From positions 1-61,677 of the forward strand of contig NZ_CAAAIA010000011.1 of the NCBI RefSeq assembly GCF_900639875.1: a stretch of 61,677 nt of DNA. The letters are read 5' to 3'. The DNA comes from Legionella impletisoli (GTDB taxonomy: Bacteria; Pseudomonadota; Gammaproteobacteria; Legionellales; Legionellaceae). The first letter of the stretch is position 1. Every line of letters begins with the position of its first letter. The notes under the pieces are model-generated. The model was given only the letters and a program-made list of their open reading frames with translations. It searched no databases and had not been told where the DNA came from. This document shows positions 27,901-35,934 of this stretch, piece by piece. Position numbers and translations under genes: made by a program.

Positions 27901-30900
27901 TGAAGCATTAGCCCGAACCACCCGTAAATACCCTCATTTAGCTCAACAATTTTCATTGATTGCTAATGATGTTTGCGTGGATGTTCCAACCCGCGTTCTT
28001 CAATTTGCAACCGGAGAAGGCAAAAGTCACTTAGTGGCGATGCGTGCGGCTCGAAACGTGGGACAAGGTAAAGAAGTGGATGTGTGCACTGCTAAGAGAA
28101 CCTTAGCCCAGCGCGATTTAATCGAGGATTATCAATCATTTTTCGATTATCTTGATATACGCACCGCTTATATTCACCCCAAATCAAACCGTGAAGAATA
28201 CGTTAACAGCCAAGTTCGTTACTCCACAGCGGGAGATATATCGCTTTTCTTAGATGAACAAAGTTATGCAGGTGAGCCGATTGAAATCGATCGTAACCAA
28301 CGCGTGGCTTTATTTGATGAATTTGATTTCATTGTCTTTGAAGAAGGGCGTAAAACCGAATACAACTACGCAAGACCGACGGGTGCCACCCCAAAACAAA
28401 TGACTTGGTTTTATCAAGCCATTAATGCTTTTTATCTTGCCAATAAAGACGCTTTGGTTGATGAGGGTCGTATTCATTCTGAAACGCTTAAATTGCTCAG
28501 TCACTATTTACTAGAAGCGGCAGATGAAAACGAAGATAGGCAAAGTTTCGTATTTCGATTACTTAATGAGCCGTTACAATTAGTACAATGGTTGCAATCC
28601 GCCCATGAAGCGCACGAGTTAAATTGGGGCATAGAATTCACCGTTCGCGAAGTTGAAATCCACATGGGTGATGAAGCTGAATCATATCCAATGCGTGAAG
28701 TGATACCGCTTTCTGCAGATAACCAGACCATGTTTGGCTCCACTTATAGCGCGGGGGTTCATCAGTTATTAGCGGTTCGTTTGAATACCGAAGCAAGGCT
28801 TAAAGATGAGCCACAAAACTTCCATATTCACCCAGAAAGCCACATTATTAGCTCTCAAGTAGTTAGTCAGCGTATGAAACAGCTTTGGGGACGCTGGGAA
28901 GGTTTTTCTGGCACCATTTCCGCTGCTCAAGCAAAGACGCTGAATCTAGAATATGCAACGGAAGTCTTGCATGTGCCTACGAATCAACGCGATTTGCGGT
29001 TTTGGAATAAACCTAAGTTTTACAACTCAGCTGATGAAAGACTGGCTGACGTAGTTACCCAAATTAAACAATGCATAGCCCAAAATAAATCGTTCTTATT
29101 CTCTTGTAAAAATGATAAACAAGTTGAATTGCTAAAACAGGCTTTACAGCCTCATTTTTCACAAGAAGAGCTCGAGCAGCAATTTATCTTCTTTACAAAT
29201 GAAGAACATCGAAGTCCTGCTGAAGTTCTGGAAGACAAAGTTCAGATGGAACACTGGCATGGAGGCAAAAAACAACGAGGAATTGGCCTTGCTGCTTCAG
29301 GCTTTGGACGAGGGGATAATGTTGGTGTAGAAGCCGTATTCCTTTTTGATGTTAATGATTTAAATGATTTATTACAAAAAGGTGGTCGAACAGGTCGGAA
29401 TGGCGAAGAAGGGGAGGTTTTCCAATTTTATCTTCGTGAAGATTTACGAATGGAAGAAGAGCGGCTTCTACAATTATTAGAACTACATTATCCAGCAGCG
29501 CATGCCGGTATTAGAGCGGCCTTGGCCGATGCGATCGGAGACAATGAGGATGAACAATGTTTCCAACGGGTTATGGCCTTGCGCGAGTTTACTTTTAGTT
29601 TGCAAAACGCAGCAAATCAAGGATATCGTCGAGCTATTGCTCAATTATCCAGCTGGGGCATGGAAATTCTTGGTCAGGTTAAAGAACCATCGCTGAGATA
29701 TAGTCTAACAACCCGATTTAGCCGTATGCTCAAAGTCTTGGAAAAAGAGTGGATTGATATATCAAGTCGTGATGAAACTCCAGATGATAAAATTAGAAGA
29801 GTTCATGCGAGCATTCTCAATAAGACTCGGGAATTTCATCAAGCCTATGCAGACGCTACCCAAACTTCAGTAGTATCTTTTGACCTGGCAGAACATCAGG
29901 CACAGCCGATTAAGCTCGTACTTGCCAAAAAACCGAATCCATCAACAGAGACGGATCGTGCTGTGGCTTCTATTTGTGGGGTTCTATCACGCTTGTCAGA
30001 TAGTTCAGGGATGGAACATGTTCCTGAAAGGATGAGTATTTTGGAACAACATGGTGCATTGCAGCGATTTGCAAAAAGGATTTCGCGTTGTACCTCGAGA
30101 ATAGAATTTTTACAAAAGCTAGAACTTACCGTTGCTCATATAGTATCGCCTTCAGAGGCTTTTCAAACCGTTGAAGAATTTGCGCGTGATGAAATTGAGT
30201 TTGCTCAGTTCTTTATTGATGTCTCAGAAGCTACAAAGCTTAGCATCATGGCTAAACTCGAGGGATTAATCCCAGAGTTGCAAACACTTGCTATTCAACG
30301 GCTACGACAAGCAGGCTTATTGAGCATGGAGAGTCGTATGGTAGAAATAGCACCGGTGTTGGATTATCTCAATCGCTTAACGCCTTGGCAACAATGGCAT
30401 TGGGGAGGAGATTATTTACTTCAGCTTGATAAGCTTTTAGCAGAAACCCCCCGTTCACGGTTAACCTTACAGTTTACTCAAGCTAAACCAATGCCAATCC
30501 AGTACTTCAATACGATTGGTAATATTGCAAAAACGGTAGACTTTGATGCGTGCCCTTATGAAGAGGTGTTAATCCAAATTGAACAGGCAATTGCAGGAAC
30601 CATCGACCAACGTGTTCGAATGTTAACAAAATGGGAGACTTGGGTTTTTGAGGGCTTTTCAAAAGAAGAGCGTTTACCTTTCTTACTTTCTTTCTGCCGT
30701 ACAATGGAACAGTTTGAGGAAGGCCGAGATTGGGATGTATTCGCTCGCTTGGTTAAGAAAACAACGGAGTGGTGGAATAAAGGTGGCCAAGGGCAGTACC
30801 AAAAATCTCTTATTGAGCTTTGGAACATTTTAGGTCAACCCTTTGGTCAAATTAGTGATGTCAGTGAATCATTAGATTGGTGCATGAAACTCGCTGGAAA

Positions 30901-32692
30901 ATCTTGGTTTGAAATCATGTTAAGTATGTTAATTACCCTATCAAATGAGCAACTTTTAAACCATAAGAATCAAATTGAATTTCTCTGGCAAATGGTTAAC
31001 GCTATGGACTGCTCTAAGAGTAAAAAGACAGAAACCTTTACGAAACGTATAGAGTTGTTATCTAAACTGTATCATCTGTTGGATGAGGAAGTCGATCAAT
31101 TAAACCGAACAGCAACTCTGGAACAATTGAAATCTTTAGATAACGAGAGGTTTGTCATCATGTTAGAAGCAATGGAACATTTCGAAGCGTTGTTTCAGAA
31201 ATATCCAAAAGCATTTGAACAATATCTAAATTATTTGGCTGATACAAATCTCACTTTAGAAAAGATTCGTTTGTTGCACCAAGGAATAAAACAAGCAGTC
31301 GATTACCACGAACACCATCCTGAGTATTCTCTTGAAGTATTGCTACAGGGATTAGCGCGTTTTAGGGACAAAAATGAAGCGGTGATTAAGCATGTGGTTG
31401 ATTCATTTAAAACAACTGGTACACCAGGGGTATTATTTGATAACGCTGCTCTTTATCTTGGGCAGAGAGCCTCTTTAAAAGAATCTGAAAAAATTAGAAA
31501 GGTGATGAGAGATTTTTATGATGCATCGTTAAGAGTTGGAAATGAACTGAAACAAGTCTTTGATGAGCCGGAGTTTAACCGTATTCTTTCCTTTGCATCG
31601 GATGAATCACGGGATGAACGAGATCAACGCATAATATTCATGCATATGCTGCAGCAGGGAGTGTTCATTCATGATATGCCAGAAGGATATGAAACCGATG
31701 CTATTCAGCCTATTGGTGCACCACAAAATGAAGCGTTACTGCAAGCAGGATATAATAGGTATTTAATCCAGGCGCAAACTATTCTGGATTCGAATCCCGT
31801 TAAGCCTCGCAAAGCTAAGGTAAGAGATCTTAGTTTCGAACAAGAATCTAGATTGATGCAACTTGCGAATGAATTTGAAGTGATAGGTTCATCAACGCTT
31901 CAACTAAAAGAAACAGATAATCAAGTGGCACGTATGGGCCAAGAGGTAAAATCTCTGTTGAGTTCGTATCAAGGCACTTGGTTTAAAGCTCAGCACCGAA
32001 AGATAGAAGCTGAAGATCTTCAACAAGCGATCGATGCGATTTTAATCCAACCAAATCAAGGCATTGAAACTCGTTATGAATTAGTTCTTCAAGCAATTTT
32101 TGACGCCAAAGTTCGAGCTATAGATGAAGATTTTAAGATCAATCAAACGAGAGGGTGGTTTAAGCTCAATCGAGGGGGGAAAAGTCGTTATCTAAACACC
32201 TTGAACCAGATGCAAGATATGGTGATTCGACATATCGCTTCAGATTTACATGCAGTGGATCGACTGCCTCTATTACAACATCAAGGCATGCTCGAAATAT
32301 CAATGCTTACTGAAAAATTACTGGCTGGATTAGACGACCATAACGATGAAAAGCTCAATCCTGATGATCATCGATTTAAGTGGTTTTCAAGTCGGTTAAC
32401 GCAAGCGAGTCTGCTTCTTCCCAAAAATAGGAAAAAACTGAATGAATTAATGACGCTCGGCCGTAATTTGGTTGGGGCAACTCAACTGAGCCAACTGGAA
32501 CGTAATGAAGCAATAAGACAATTGAAAACTCTGGTAGATACATTGCGACAACATGCATCAGCGATTCCAACGCATCTTACTCTTCTAGTTCATGATATGT
32601 TAGCGAGGGGTGATGCTTTAATGAATAAGCTTCAAGATCAACGTATGCTGGATGACTTAAAACATGACCTGATGCAACGTGATTTCAGTTGA
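21911..32692 (+). CDS. Giant protein (3,593 aa) with an embedded SecA-type ATPase motor
   Basis: One uninterrupted frame of about 10.8 kb. The ATG at 21911 has GAAGG just upstream; a GTG two codons earlier is less likely. Residues ~2000-2560 follow SecA motif by motif: Walker A ATGEGKS (2033-2039); VDVCTAKRTLAQRD matching SecA's VTVNDYLARRD; QVRYSTAGDISLFL matching ITYGTNNEFGFDYL; Walker B FDEFD (2135-2139) then FIVFEEGRKTEYNYARP matching SILIDEARTPLIISGP; SAGVHQLLAV; GFSGTI (2331-2336) for GMTGTA; VPTNQR; and GGRTGRNGEEGEVFQFY (from 2491). A Gln-rich stretch lies near 772-793. The remaining ~3,000 residues are mostly helical and unrecognised. There is no signal peptide, no membrane helix that I can see and no SecA zinc-binding tail. 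It is not housekeeping SecA (about 900 aa). Function unknown; a secreted or host-acting giant is one possibility. Confidence 0.85.
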   Translation: MYSESFPQLNAHFGFDNFEVIAEVLEKNFGDLFQLDVLNELVKQGKTSGSYWNLFQQCMLELKGLYTAQEVELKLSRLLANGMKIHQLLITNYIFVPRLERVQSHQIGWREKLLTSTLTPHDSLTYLDMVRTAAWMQSKARSSITYSVCHVRNLAHHLKSHDSKIILVNLTDDPKNLPKWGVINHTKEPIELFCEALLTEDEKLALESKLGTSSINYLGGTADFSYSTGLTALAWINDVVKRSGCALTRHSDYYAMVEEFTFMQSNLGYFDTKEHAFVMVEASVLALDQTHSIYPFTRAAILGDHTAQAYGANDLVRAALYYYKKRGTFQAYEQVRSSQTHLNARSFSLALDAAMMHTPISPDSLERILTEPDDQTVRLNVPEDLDGIWGMLKSNYSMHGHSYSVDWGFINKNFQDTEHLSPTSSSKAGAMVLTVFRSQAKKAKLEIHLPKKYSLSLADQRTIVRFMGNNAYVAELLNPENNASLEQVRKQLLPIFARNRWLQANGYLPPMSDDYWKQAARYWIIHLKANPDVLLPKQENERFKRCVLEMSVKGLEHVLSFLSDEVEHETLQTLYGALKPAFFATCPAEDYQPYFTLLLQHLQRRNYFPYSELGLGYQPGNNDTLLDLLGELNHLESFEKITFTNSLQHRGEFYIFLRLLIQRAQSETWTSIISIPELEDKHCVRDEDRELRQLYGLLNDIILINRQRIPSQKILKNIKEASDFSAPEESEAVHEGYEVLQDSLDEAPQELEYDLSRLNGLGPWPLKRGGAVQLQLQQQQQIQQARQIQKEQQRMVVNQLDHALSMTLVDYRNIDELLGDFYREYATEHEVFERAATLISDSETLLQGYFHTWINANPEVPAREVIQKMTLEAAKELLRRHRRLTSGLNPDNLPKGFYTQRSKDGILVLCYSPEFSYSITPTPLTINLFAPLPVAERWKGDFKLFNIDKYLSVSSALLDREDLNQILLFALLQPPKSNYDEDYNQFVATYFPKTSGLFSSFKTDPLLRKIEQNKEKVKRHWLIFLQTWQHLGRDGIEQFLRTDEADLVLSLEEATQLLLANLSPELREWYLSHRFDAKNLRALGQVYYRFGIDGVRYFLAKLNQIELALGREFFEVFEEHLLRSSDNFNCFMSVEWFTAMDDMIEKLKSQHASGLKQAWQTIFTKHIQSLGFEKTETLWHGFEYFAAEIAELGLELEGNEFDDLEPGNMLVSMDRILTSLKVIPGLLLQQAFLKNLARMDLTHGGVHYALQHERFKFFEPTLELHDFYQGTPTYAPDLANLYDWRGSVAPLNMQRALASQSRFNAQAFDTLKDVLGDGLEPSRHQLMWLLHTDYRMDALDDVLQSLNAVSKSYQAMVASHLHHAVYGLGHKSLAISLEAVIRLEATGLLSRDLLRKHPNGAILEAITILHHSNRFDACGAVVRLWEQNTQKPEGYPEGMFYQSLKLAVLFGVEQEQLQSYLEQTQMLPPVVQLELKLLFTQLLSVDYATSELQALTDPLNWESLMQCITAMCSDLAHTARHRISLIETFNERGIQFKYSKTGEFRALTTKEQDGPADLGFFIDHEERLWRFLQAHIAVPVQGGAQESLMPIIRFLKRLQLNRTYLNEIEPLLSTLEKTENGKYWSASYFYEMLRAFQPDNDQTAYPISLLKAALEEHTIAPKPIDGIEKSFPVLLVAPIQAILKNTVFNRAQQTILCKIALKEFDWQGSIALVHEMMAVFANNAFVDCRGFALNMLSTSKTFHELELRFEKSRWLLQHPGNESVARDWPAMSTLWLKALSEREGSEALLDKIRSKFEEGSEQQALMLHILAFSTLRQGLKDTETYNSEYKRKGAKLIERLMDLSLSDLHLIANTYPQQPSPGADDLLRLIKSVSSGEINLPDALNAFLSKPFPEPRSDYGDVASTREEDLQRMMTDTKVSAEHARQSLSAEHATRLTLIFAHLKHLESGYEQIRGFDKPVTRMTQTEIREAFKRLSQASLANPDDDALRAQVWAIIFEALARTTRKYPHLAQQFSLIANDVCVDVPTRVLQFATGEGKSHLVAMRAARNVGQGKEVDVCTAKRTLAQRDLIEDYQSFFDYLDIRTAYIHPKSNREEYVNSQVRYSTAGDISLFLDEQSYAGEPIEIDRNQRVALFDEFDFIVFEEGRKTEYNYARPTGATPKQMTWFYQAINAFYLANKDALVDEGRIHSETLKLLSHYLLEAADENEDRQSFVFRLLNEPLQLVQWLQSAHEAHELNWGIEFTVREVEIHMGDEAESYPMREVIPLSADNQTMFGSTYSAGVHQLLAVRLNTEARLKDEPQNFHIHPESHIISSQVVSQRMKQLWGRWEGFSGTISAAQAKTLNLEYATEVLHVPTNQRDLRFWNKPKFYNSADERLADVVTQIKQCIAQNKSFLFSCKNDKQVELLKQALQPHFSQEELEQQFIFFTNEEHRSPAEVLEDKVQMEHWHGGKKQRGIGLAASGFGRGDNVGVEAVFLFDVNDLNDLLQKGGRTGRNGEEGEVFQFYLREDLRMEEERLLQLLELHYPAAHAGIRAALADAIGDNEDEQCFQRVMALREFTFSLQNAANQGYRRAIAQLSSWGMEILGQVKEPSLRYSLTTRFSRMLKVLEKEWIDISSRDETPDDKIRRVHASILNKTREFHQAYADATQTSVVSFDLAEHQAQPIKLVLAKKPNPSTETDRAVASICGVLSRLSDSSGMEHVPERMSILEQHGALQRFAKRISRCTSRIEFLQKLELTVAHIVSPSEAFQTVEEFARDEIEFAQFFIDVSEATKLSIMAKLEGLIPELQTLAIQRLRQAGLLSMESRMVEIAPVLDYLNRLTPWQQWHWGGDYLLQLDKLLAETPRSRLTLQFTQAKPMPIQYFNTIGNIAKTVDFDACPYEEVLIQIEQAIAGTIDQRVRMLTKWETWVFEGFSKEERLPFLLSFCRTMEQFEEGRDWDVFARLVKKTTEWWNKGGQGQYQKSLIELWNILGQPFGQISDVSESLDWCMKLAGKSWFEIMLSMLITLSNEQLLNHKNQIEFLWQMVNAMDCSKSKKTETFTKRIELLSKLYHLLDEEVDQLNRTATLEQLKSLDNERFVIMLEAMEHFEALFQKYPKAFEQYLNYLADTNLTLEKIRLLHQGIKQAVDYHEHHPEYSLEVLLQGLARFRDKNEAVIKHVVDSFKTTGTPGVLFDNAALYLGQRASLKESEKIRKVMRDFYDASLRVGNELKQVFDEPEFNRILSFASDESRDERDQRIIFMHMLQQGVFIHDMPEGYETDAIQPIGAPQNEALLQAGYNRYLIQAQTILDSNPVKPRKAKVRDLSFEQESRLMQLANEFEVIGSSTLQLKETDNQVARMGQEVKSLLSSYQGTWFKAQHRKIEAEDLQQAIDAILIQPNQGIETRYELVLQAIFDAKVRAIDEDFKINQTRGWFKLNRGGKSRYLNTLNQMQDMVIRHIASDLHAVDRLPLLQHQGMLEISMLTEKLLAGLDDHNDEKLNPDDHRFKWFSSRLTQASLLLPKNRKKLNELMTLGRNLVGATQLSQLERNEAIRQLKTLVDTLRQHASAIPTHLTLLVHDMLARGDALMNKLQDQRMLDDLKHDLMQRDFS

Positions 32693-32826
32693 TTAAAGAT
32701 TCACTCTAGTAATTCTCATTTGTTTTAGGCAGAATAGCAAGGCATCGCTTAGGTATGAACCCCTCTGTTTATACCTATAGCTATCTTTTTTGCATGTTTC
32801 TTATGGAAGACAAAGGGGAATAATTT

Positions 32827-33522
32827 ATGAAGATGAAACTGGTCGCTGCTGCTATGATGAGTGTTGCTATGACGACAACCATGGCTGCAAACGATACAAA
32901 AGCCTTAAAGACCGAACAGGATAAGTTGTCTTATAGTATTGGTATTGATCTTGGCAAAAATTTTAAACGCCAAGGCATCGAAGTTAACCCTGAAGCATTA
33001 GCTCTAGGCATGAAAGACGGCATGAATGGTGGGAAGCAATTGTTAACCGATCAACAAATGAAAGAAGTGTTGACTAAATTTCAAAAAGACTTAATGGAAA
33101 AGCGCACCGCTGAGTTCAATAAAAAAGCAGAAGAAAATAAAGAAAAAGGCGAATCCTTTTTAAAGGAAAATAAAGCCAAAGAAGGCGTGGTGACTTTACC
33201 TAGTGGTTTGCAATATAAAGTATTAAATGCTGGTTCTGGTCCTAAACCTGACAAAGAAGACACCGTGACTGTAGAATATACCGGTCGCTTAATTAATGGC
33301 GAAGTATTTGATAGCACTGAAAAAACAGGTAAACCCGCCACCTTTAAATTATCGCAAGTGATTCCAGGTTGGACTGAAGCCTTACAGTTAATGCAAGAAG
33401 GTGCGACTTGGGAAATTTATGTACCCTCTGATTTAGCCTATGGCTCTCGCAGCGTGGGTGGCCCAATTGGACCTAATGAAACGTTGATTTTCAAAATTCA
33501 TTTAGTTTCTGTTAAAAAATAA
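32827..33522 (+). CDS. mip: Mip-type FKBP peptidyl-prolyl cis-trans isomerase
   Basis: 231 residues. The signal peptide [20 protein letters not shown] is followed by the dimerisation and long connecting-helix region (about 25-120) and the FKBP domain (about 125-231) with [32 protein letters not shown] and [14 protein letters not shown]. In L. pneumophila Mip is a surface-exposed homodimer that promotes infection of amoebae and macrophages. Length (233 in L. pneumophila) and wording agree closely, which is the best taxonomic marker in the window. AAGGGGAA lies upstream of the ATG. Confidence 0.97.
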   Translation: MKMKLVAAAMMSVAMTTTMAANDTKALKTEQDKLSYSIGIDLGKNFKRQGIEVNPEALALGMKDGMNGGKQLLTDQQMKEVLTKFQKDLMEKRTAEFNKKAEENKEKGESFLKENKAKEGVVTLPSGLQYKVLNAGSGPKPDKEDTVTVEYTGRLINGEVFDSTEKTGKPATFKLSQVIPGWTEALQLMQEGATWEIYVPSDLAYGSRSVGGPIGPNETLIFKIHLVSVKK

Positions 33523-33568
33523 ATTTTTTAAAAAACCGGTCACTCGTGTTTGCAAAGAACACGAAAAT

Positions 33569-33592
33569 CCCTCTCTCATAAATGGGAGAGGG
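33569..33592 (+). terminator. Hairpin downstream of mip
   Basis: CCCTCTCTCAT and ATGGGAGAGGG form a 9-11 bp stem with a minimal loop, about 45 bases after the mip stop. No T-run follows, so termination strength is uncertain; CCCTCTCCC/GGGAGAGGG palindromes also occur as a common repeat type. Confidence 0.5.
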
Positions 33593-33663
33593 TTAAATTC
33601 ACTGCCATGCAATCCATGGTTTTCTAATTCAATGGCAGTAATGTCGATCAAACAACAAATAAA

Positions 33664-34926
33664 ATGAATAAACGTCTTCTTATTGTCTTTATTTTAGGGT
33701 TTTCTTCTGGTCTGCCATTATCTTTAGTCAGTAGCACATTACAAGCTTGGTTTGCTGAGTCAGGTATGTCGGTTATGGCGACAGGCATGTTAAGCTTGAT
33801 TGGCCTTCCGTATCTTTATCGTGTCATTTGGGGGCCGCTGTTAGACCGATATACGTTATGTTCTTTAGGTAAGCGCCGCAGTTGGATCTTAGCCACTCAA
33901 ATGATGTTGCTCTTGGGCTTTAACCTCATGGCTTGGTTTACGCCGCTTACTCACGCCTACAGTTTGGCGCTTATTGCTATGTTTCTTGCTTGTACCTCAG
34001 CGACCCAAGACATGGCTATTGAAGCGCATCGTACGGAATACCTTCCACCAAACCGGTATGCGTTAGGAGCTTCGTTTGCTGTATTTGGTTATCGAATTGC
34101 ACTGTTGGTTTCAGGAGGATTAGCGCTCATTATCGCACAAAAATTTGGTTGGGCGTTTGCTTATCGCTTAATGGGATTTTTGATGATTATTGGTATGATG
34201 GCAACGCTTTGGAGTTCTGAGCCATCCACCTCAATGGATAAAAACACAACACTGGCCCAGTCCTTTACAGCACCTTTGAAAGAATTGTTTGCCCGGAAAG
34301 GCGTTGTTTCGCTGATTGTATTCATATTATTGTATAAGCTTGGTGAAGCGTTTACAGCGACCACCAGTGGAATTGTGATGCCATTTTTAATTCAGGGAAT
34401 AGGCTTTTCTTTAGATACAATTGGTTACGTGAATAAAATTATGGGGGTTGTAGCGATTCTCTTGGGTGGATTGATTGCAGGACTTTTAATGATCCGATGG
34501 TCGTTGTACCGTGCGTTAATGACGTTTGGTCTTCTTCAAGCGATAGCCAACACATTATTTGTTGCATTAGCTATTGTAGGAAAAAATGTAACCGTGTTTG
34601 CACTCGCGGTGGTTTGTGATAATTTCACTACGGGAATGGGGTCAACTGCTCTGGTGGCTTTAATTATGAAAGTGGTTGACAAACGATTCACAGCAACACA
34701 ATTCTCTATTTTAGCAGCACTTTCAACGATTCCAAGAATTTTTTCAGGACCAATCGCTGCTTATCTTTATTCCTTTTTTGGCTGGGTCGGGTTATATCAG
34801 ATTTCTGTTATTCTTGCTTTAGCCTTTATTCCGTTTTTGATTAAAATCCGGCATCTCGTTCAAATTGAAGAAACATCAAACTTCAAAAATCAACCATTAG
34901 AAAAAACGCTTTCTACGCATCCATGA
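33664..34926 (+). CDS. ampG: AmpG-like major facilitator permease
   Basis: 420 residues with about 12 transmembrane helices. The opening LGFSSGLPLSLVSSTLQAWF and the loop GPLLDRYTLCSLGKRRSWIL match AmpG, the permease that imports anhydro-muropeptides for cell-wall recycling. The SATQDMAIEAHRTEYLP segment is also typical. E. coli AmpG has extra C-terminal helices; this protein has the shorter form. It is monocistronic, 140 bases after mip. Confidence 0.85.
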   Translation: MNKRLLIVFILGFSSGLPLSLVSSTLQAWFAESGMSVMATGMLSLIGLPYLYRVIWGPLLDRYTLCSLGKRRSWILATQMMLLLGFNLMAWFTPLTHAYSLALIAMFLACTSATQDMAIEAHRTEYLPPNRYALGASFAVFGYRIALLVSGGLALIIAQKFGWAFAYRLMGFLMIIGMMATLWSSEPSTSMDKNTTLAQSFTAPLKELFARKGVVSLIVFILLYKLGEAFTATTSGIVMPFLIQGIGFSLDTIGYVNKIMGVVAILLGGLIAGLLMIRWSLYRALMTFGLLQAIANTLFVALAIVGKNVTVFALAVVCDNFTTGMGSTALVALIMKVVDKRFTATQFSILAALSTIPRIFSGPIAAYLYSFFGWVGLYQISVILALAFIPFLIKIRHLVQIEETSNFKNQPLEKTLSTHP

Positions 34927-35104
34927 TCCAGCGAGCCATTGGGCCGCGCGCGTAAGCAAGCGTTCTTACAGTTTAAATTCATTTAGGGTTTTGTTAGATT
35001 CAGAGTGTAAGTTGATGGAGCAGCAGGAAAGATACTCTTGGCTATGCATTTTGTTTCGAGCACTCCCTAACGAGCGCGGCTCAGTTTAATTGTAAAAAAT
35101 AGGT

Positions 35105-35191
35105 TGGTACCGAGGGTGGGACTCGAACCCACACGGTGTCACCACCACCGGATTTTGAATCCGGCGCGTCTACCAATTCCGCCACCCCGGC
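35105..35191 (-). tRNA. tRNA-Leu (anticodon CAA)
   Basis: Read on the minus strand the gene starts GCCGGGGTGGCGGAATTGGT and ends in an encoded CCA. The acceptor stem GCCGGGG pairs with CCTCGGT. The anticodon loop TTCAAAA sits on a CCGGA/TCCGG stem, giving CAA, which reads UUG leucine codons. The long variable arm typical of class II leucine tRNAs is present, and the T-arm contains GGTTCGAGTCC. The 87-nt length fits. Confidence 0.96.
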
Positions 35192-35262
35192 ACAGGCGCT
35201 CATTATAACAAAGTGTCTTCGTTACACAATGGGTATTTAAAAAAAGTTTAGCGGTAGGCAGG

Positions 35263-35360
35263 GGGCAGGAGTCAGGGGTCAGGGGTCAGGAGTCAGCAGG
35301 AGTCTGGAGTCAGGAGTCTGAGCTCTGATACCTGATACCTGATACCTGATACCTGACCCC
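35263..35360. repeat. Heptamer tandem repeat arranged as an inverted pair
   Basis: The left half runs in 7-base steps of (A/G)GTCAGG (35263-35297) and decays through GGAGTCTGGAGTCAGGAGTC to about 35320. The right half is four exact TGATACC units and a TGACCCC (35326-35360). The complement of the right unit is GGTATCA, so the two halves are related inverted arrays and can fold on each other. A relic GGAGTCAGGTTTCAGGA is at 56896. Confidence 0.85.
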
Positions 35361-35438
35361 TCATCATTGGTGTTTTCATTAAATAATGGTATTGTTTAAT
35401 ATATTTTAAGAATACATGAATAGGGTTTGAGGTGTGGT

Positions 35439-35804
35439 ATGTGTATGTATCGTTATGTTGCGACAATCATTAGCTTCATTCTATTGATTCCAGCGCATGC
35501 AGCGATTTGTCCTCATCCAGAGACATCTTCATTGGCTTGGGGAGAAGTGCCATCTCCATGGCAGATAAATCCTTTCTCTGCTCCACCTCAGGGAGAAGAA
35601 GGCACTCGATTTGCGCGCGCTAATATCTTACTCGCTGGGATGACCGTTGGTGTTATATGTACTTATCAAAACTCCTTAGGAAATTATTCAATTTGGTGGC
35701 CTGTGCGAGTAAAACGTCCTGATCGTACAGAGTATCAATGGCATGAAGAGCTTGGGGGGTATGCTTGCACTGATTCATTAGATTCTTGTGTTTTTTATCC
35801 TTAA
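35439..35804 (+). CDS. Small secreted cysteine-containing protein, possibly DUF3757-like
   Basis: 121 residues from the ATG at 35439, which has GAGG 6 bases upstream; a TTG four codons earlier also lies in frame. A signal peptide (VATIISFILLIPAHA, cleaved before AICPHP) precedes a mature chain of about 100 residues. It has four cysteines outside the signal (CPHP, VICTY, YACTD, SCVFYP), enough for two disulfides, and many Trp/Tyr/Pro. The pattern of CPHP, GEEGTRF and SIWWPV recalls the small DUF3757 exported proteins of Legionella, from memory. No neighbour shares its strand closely; function unknown. Confidence 0.65.
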   Translation: MCMYRYVATIISFILLIPAHAAICPHPETSSLAWGEVPSPWQINPFSAPPQGEEGTRFARANILLAGMTVGVICTYQNSLGNYSIWWPVRVKRPDRTEYQWHEELGGYACTDSLDSCVFYP

Positions 35805-35934
35805 AAAGTTCTGATTTAGCCTCTGATTTAGCTTCCTGCTTAATTTTGACCATATACTATAATCTCTATTATGCCTAATTCTTTTATTTAGTATCTATCC
35901 TTGGGTCATGCAATAATTGTACATGAGGCAATCA

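Larger units (their letters stand above)
34927..35438. other. Intergenic region with tRNA-Leu and a heptamer tandem repeat
   Basis: Apart from the tRNA gene at 35105-35191 and the heptamer repeat at 35263-35360, I see no gene. The 180 bases between the ampG stop and the tRNA hold nothing I can name. Confidence 0.6.

Noticed and set aside
21911-32692. Housekeeping secA
   Set aside because: Four times too long, motor in the middle, divergent motifs and no zinc-binding tail; the true secA should be elsewhere in the genome.
35263-35360. CRISPR-like array
   Set aside because: Units are 7 bases, contiguous, without spacers, and the two halves are inverted; no cas gene is present.
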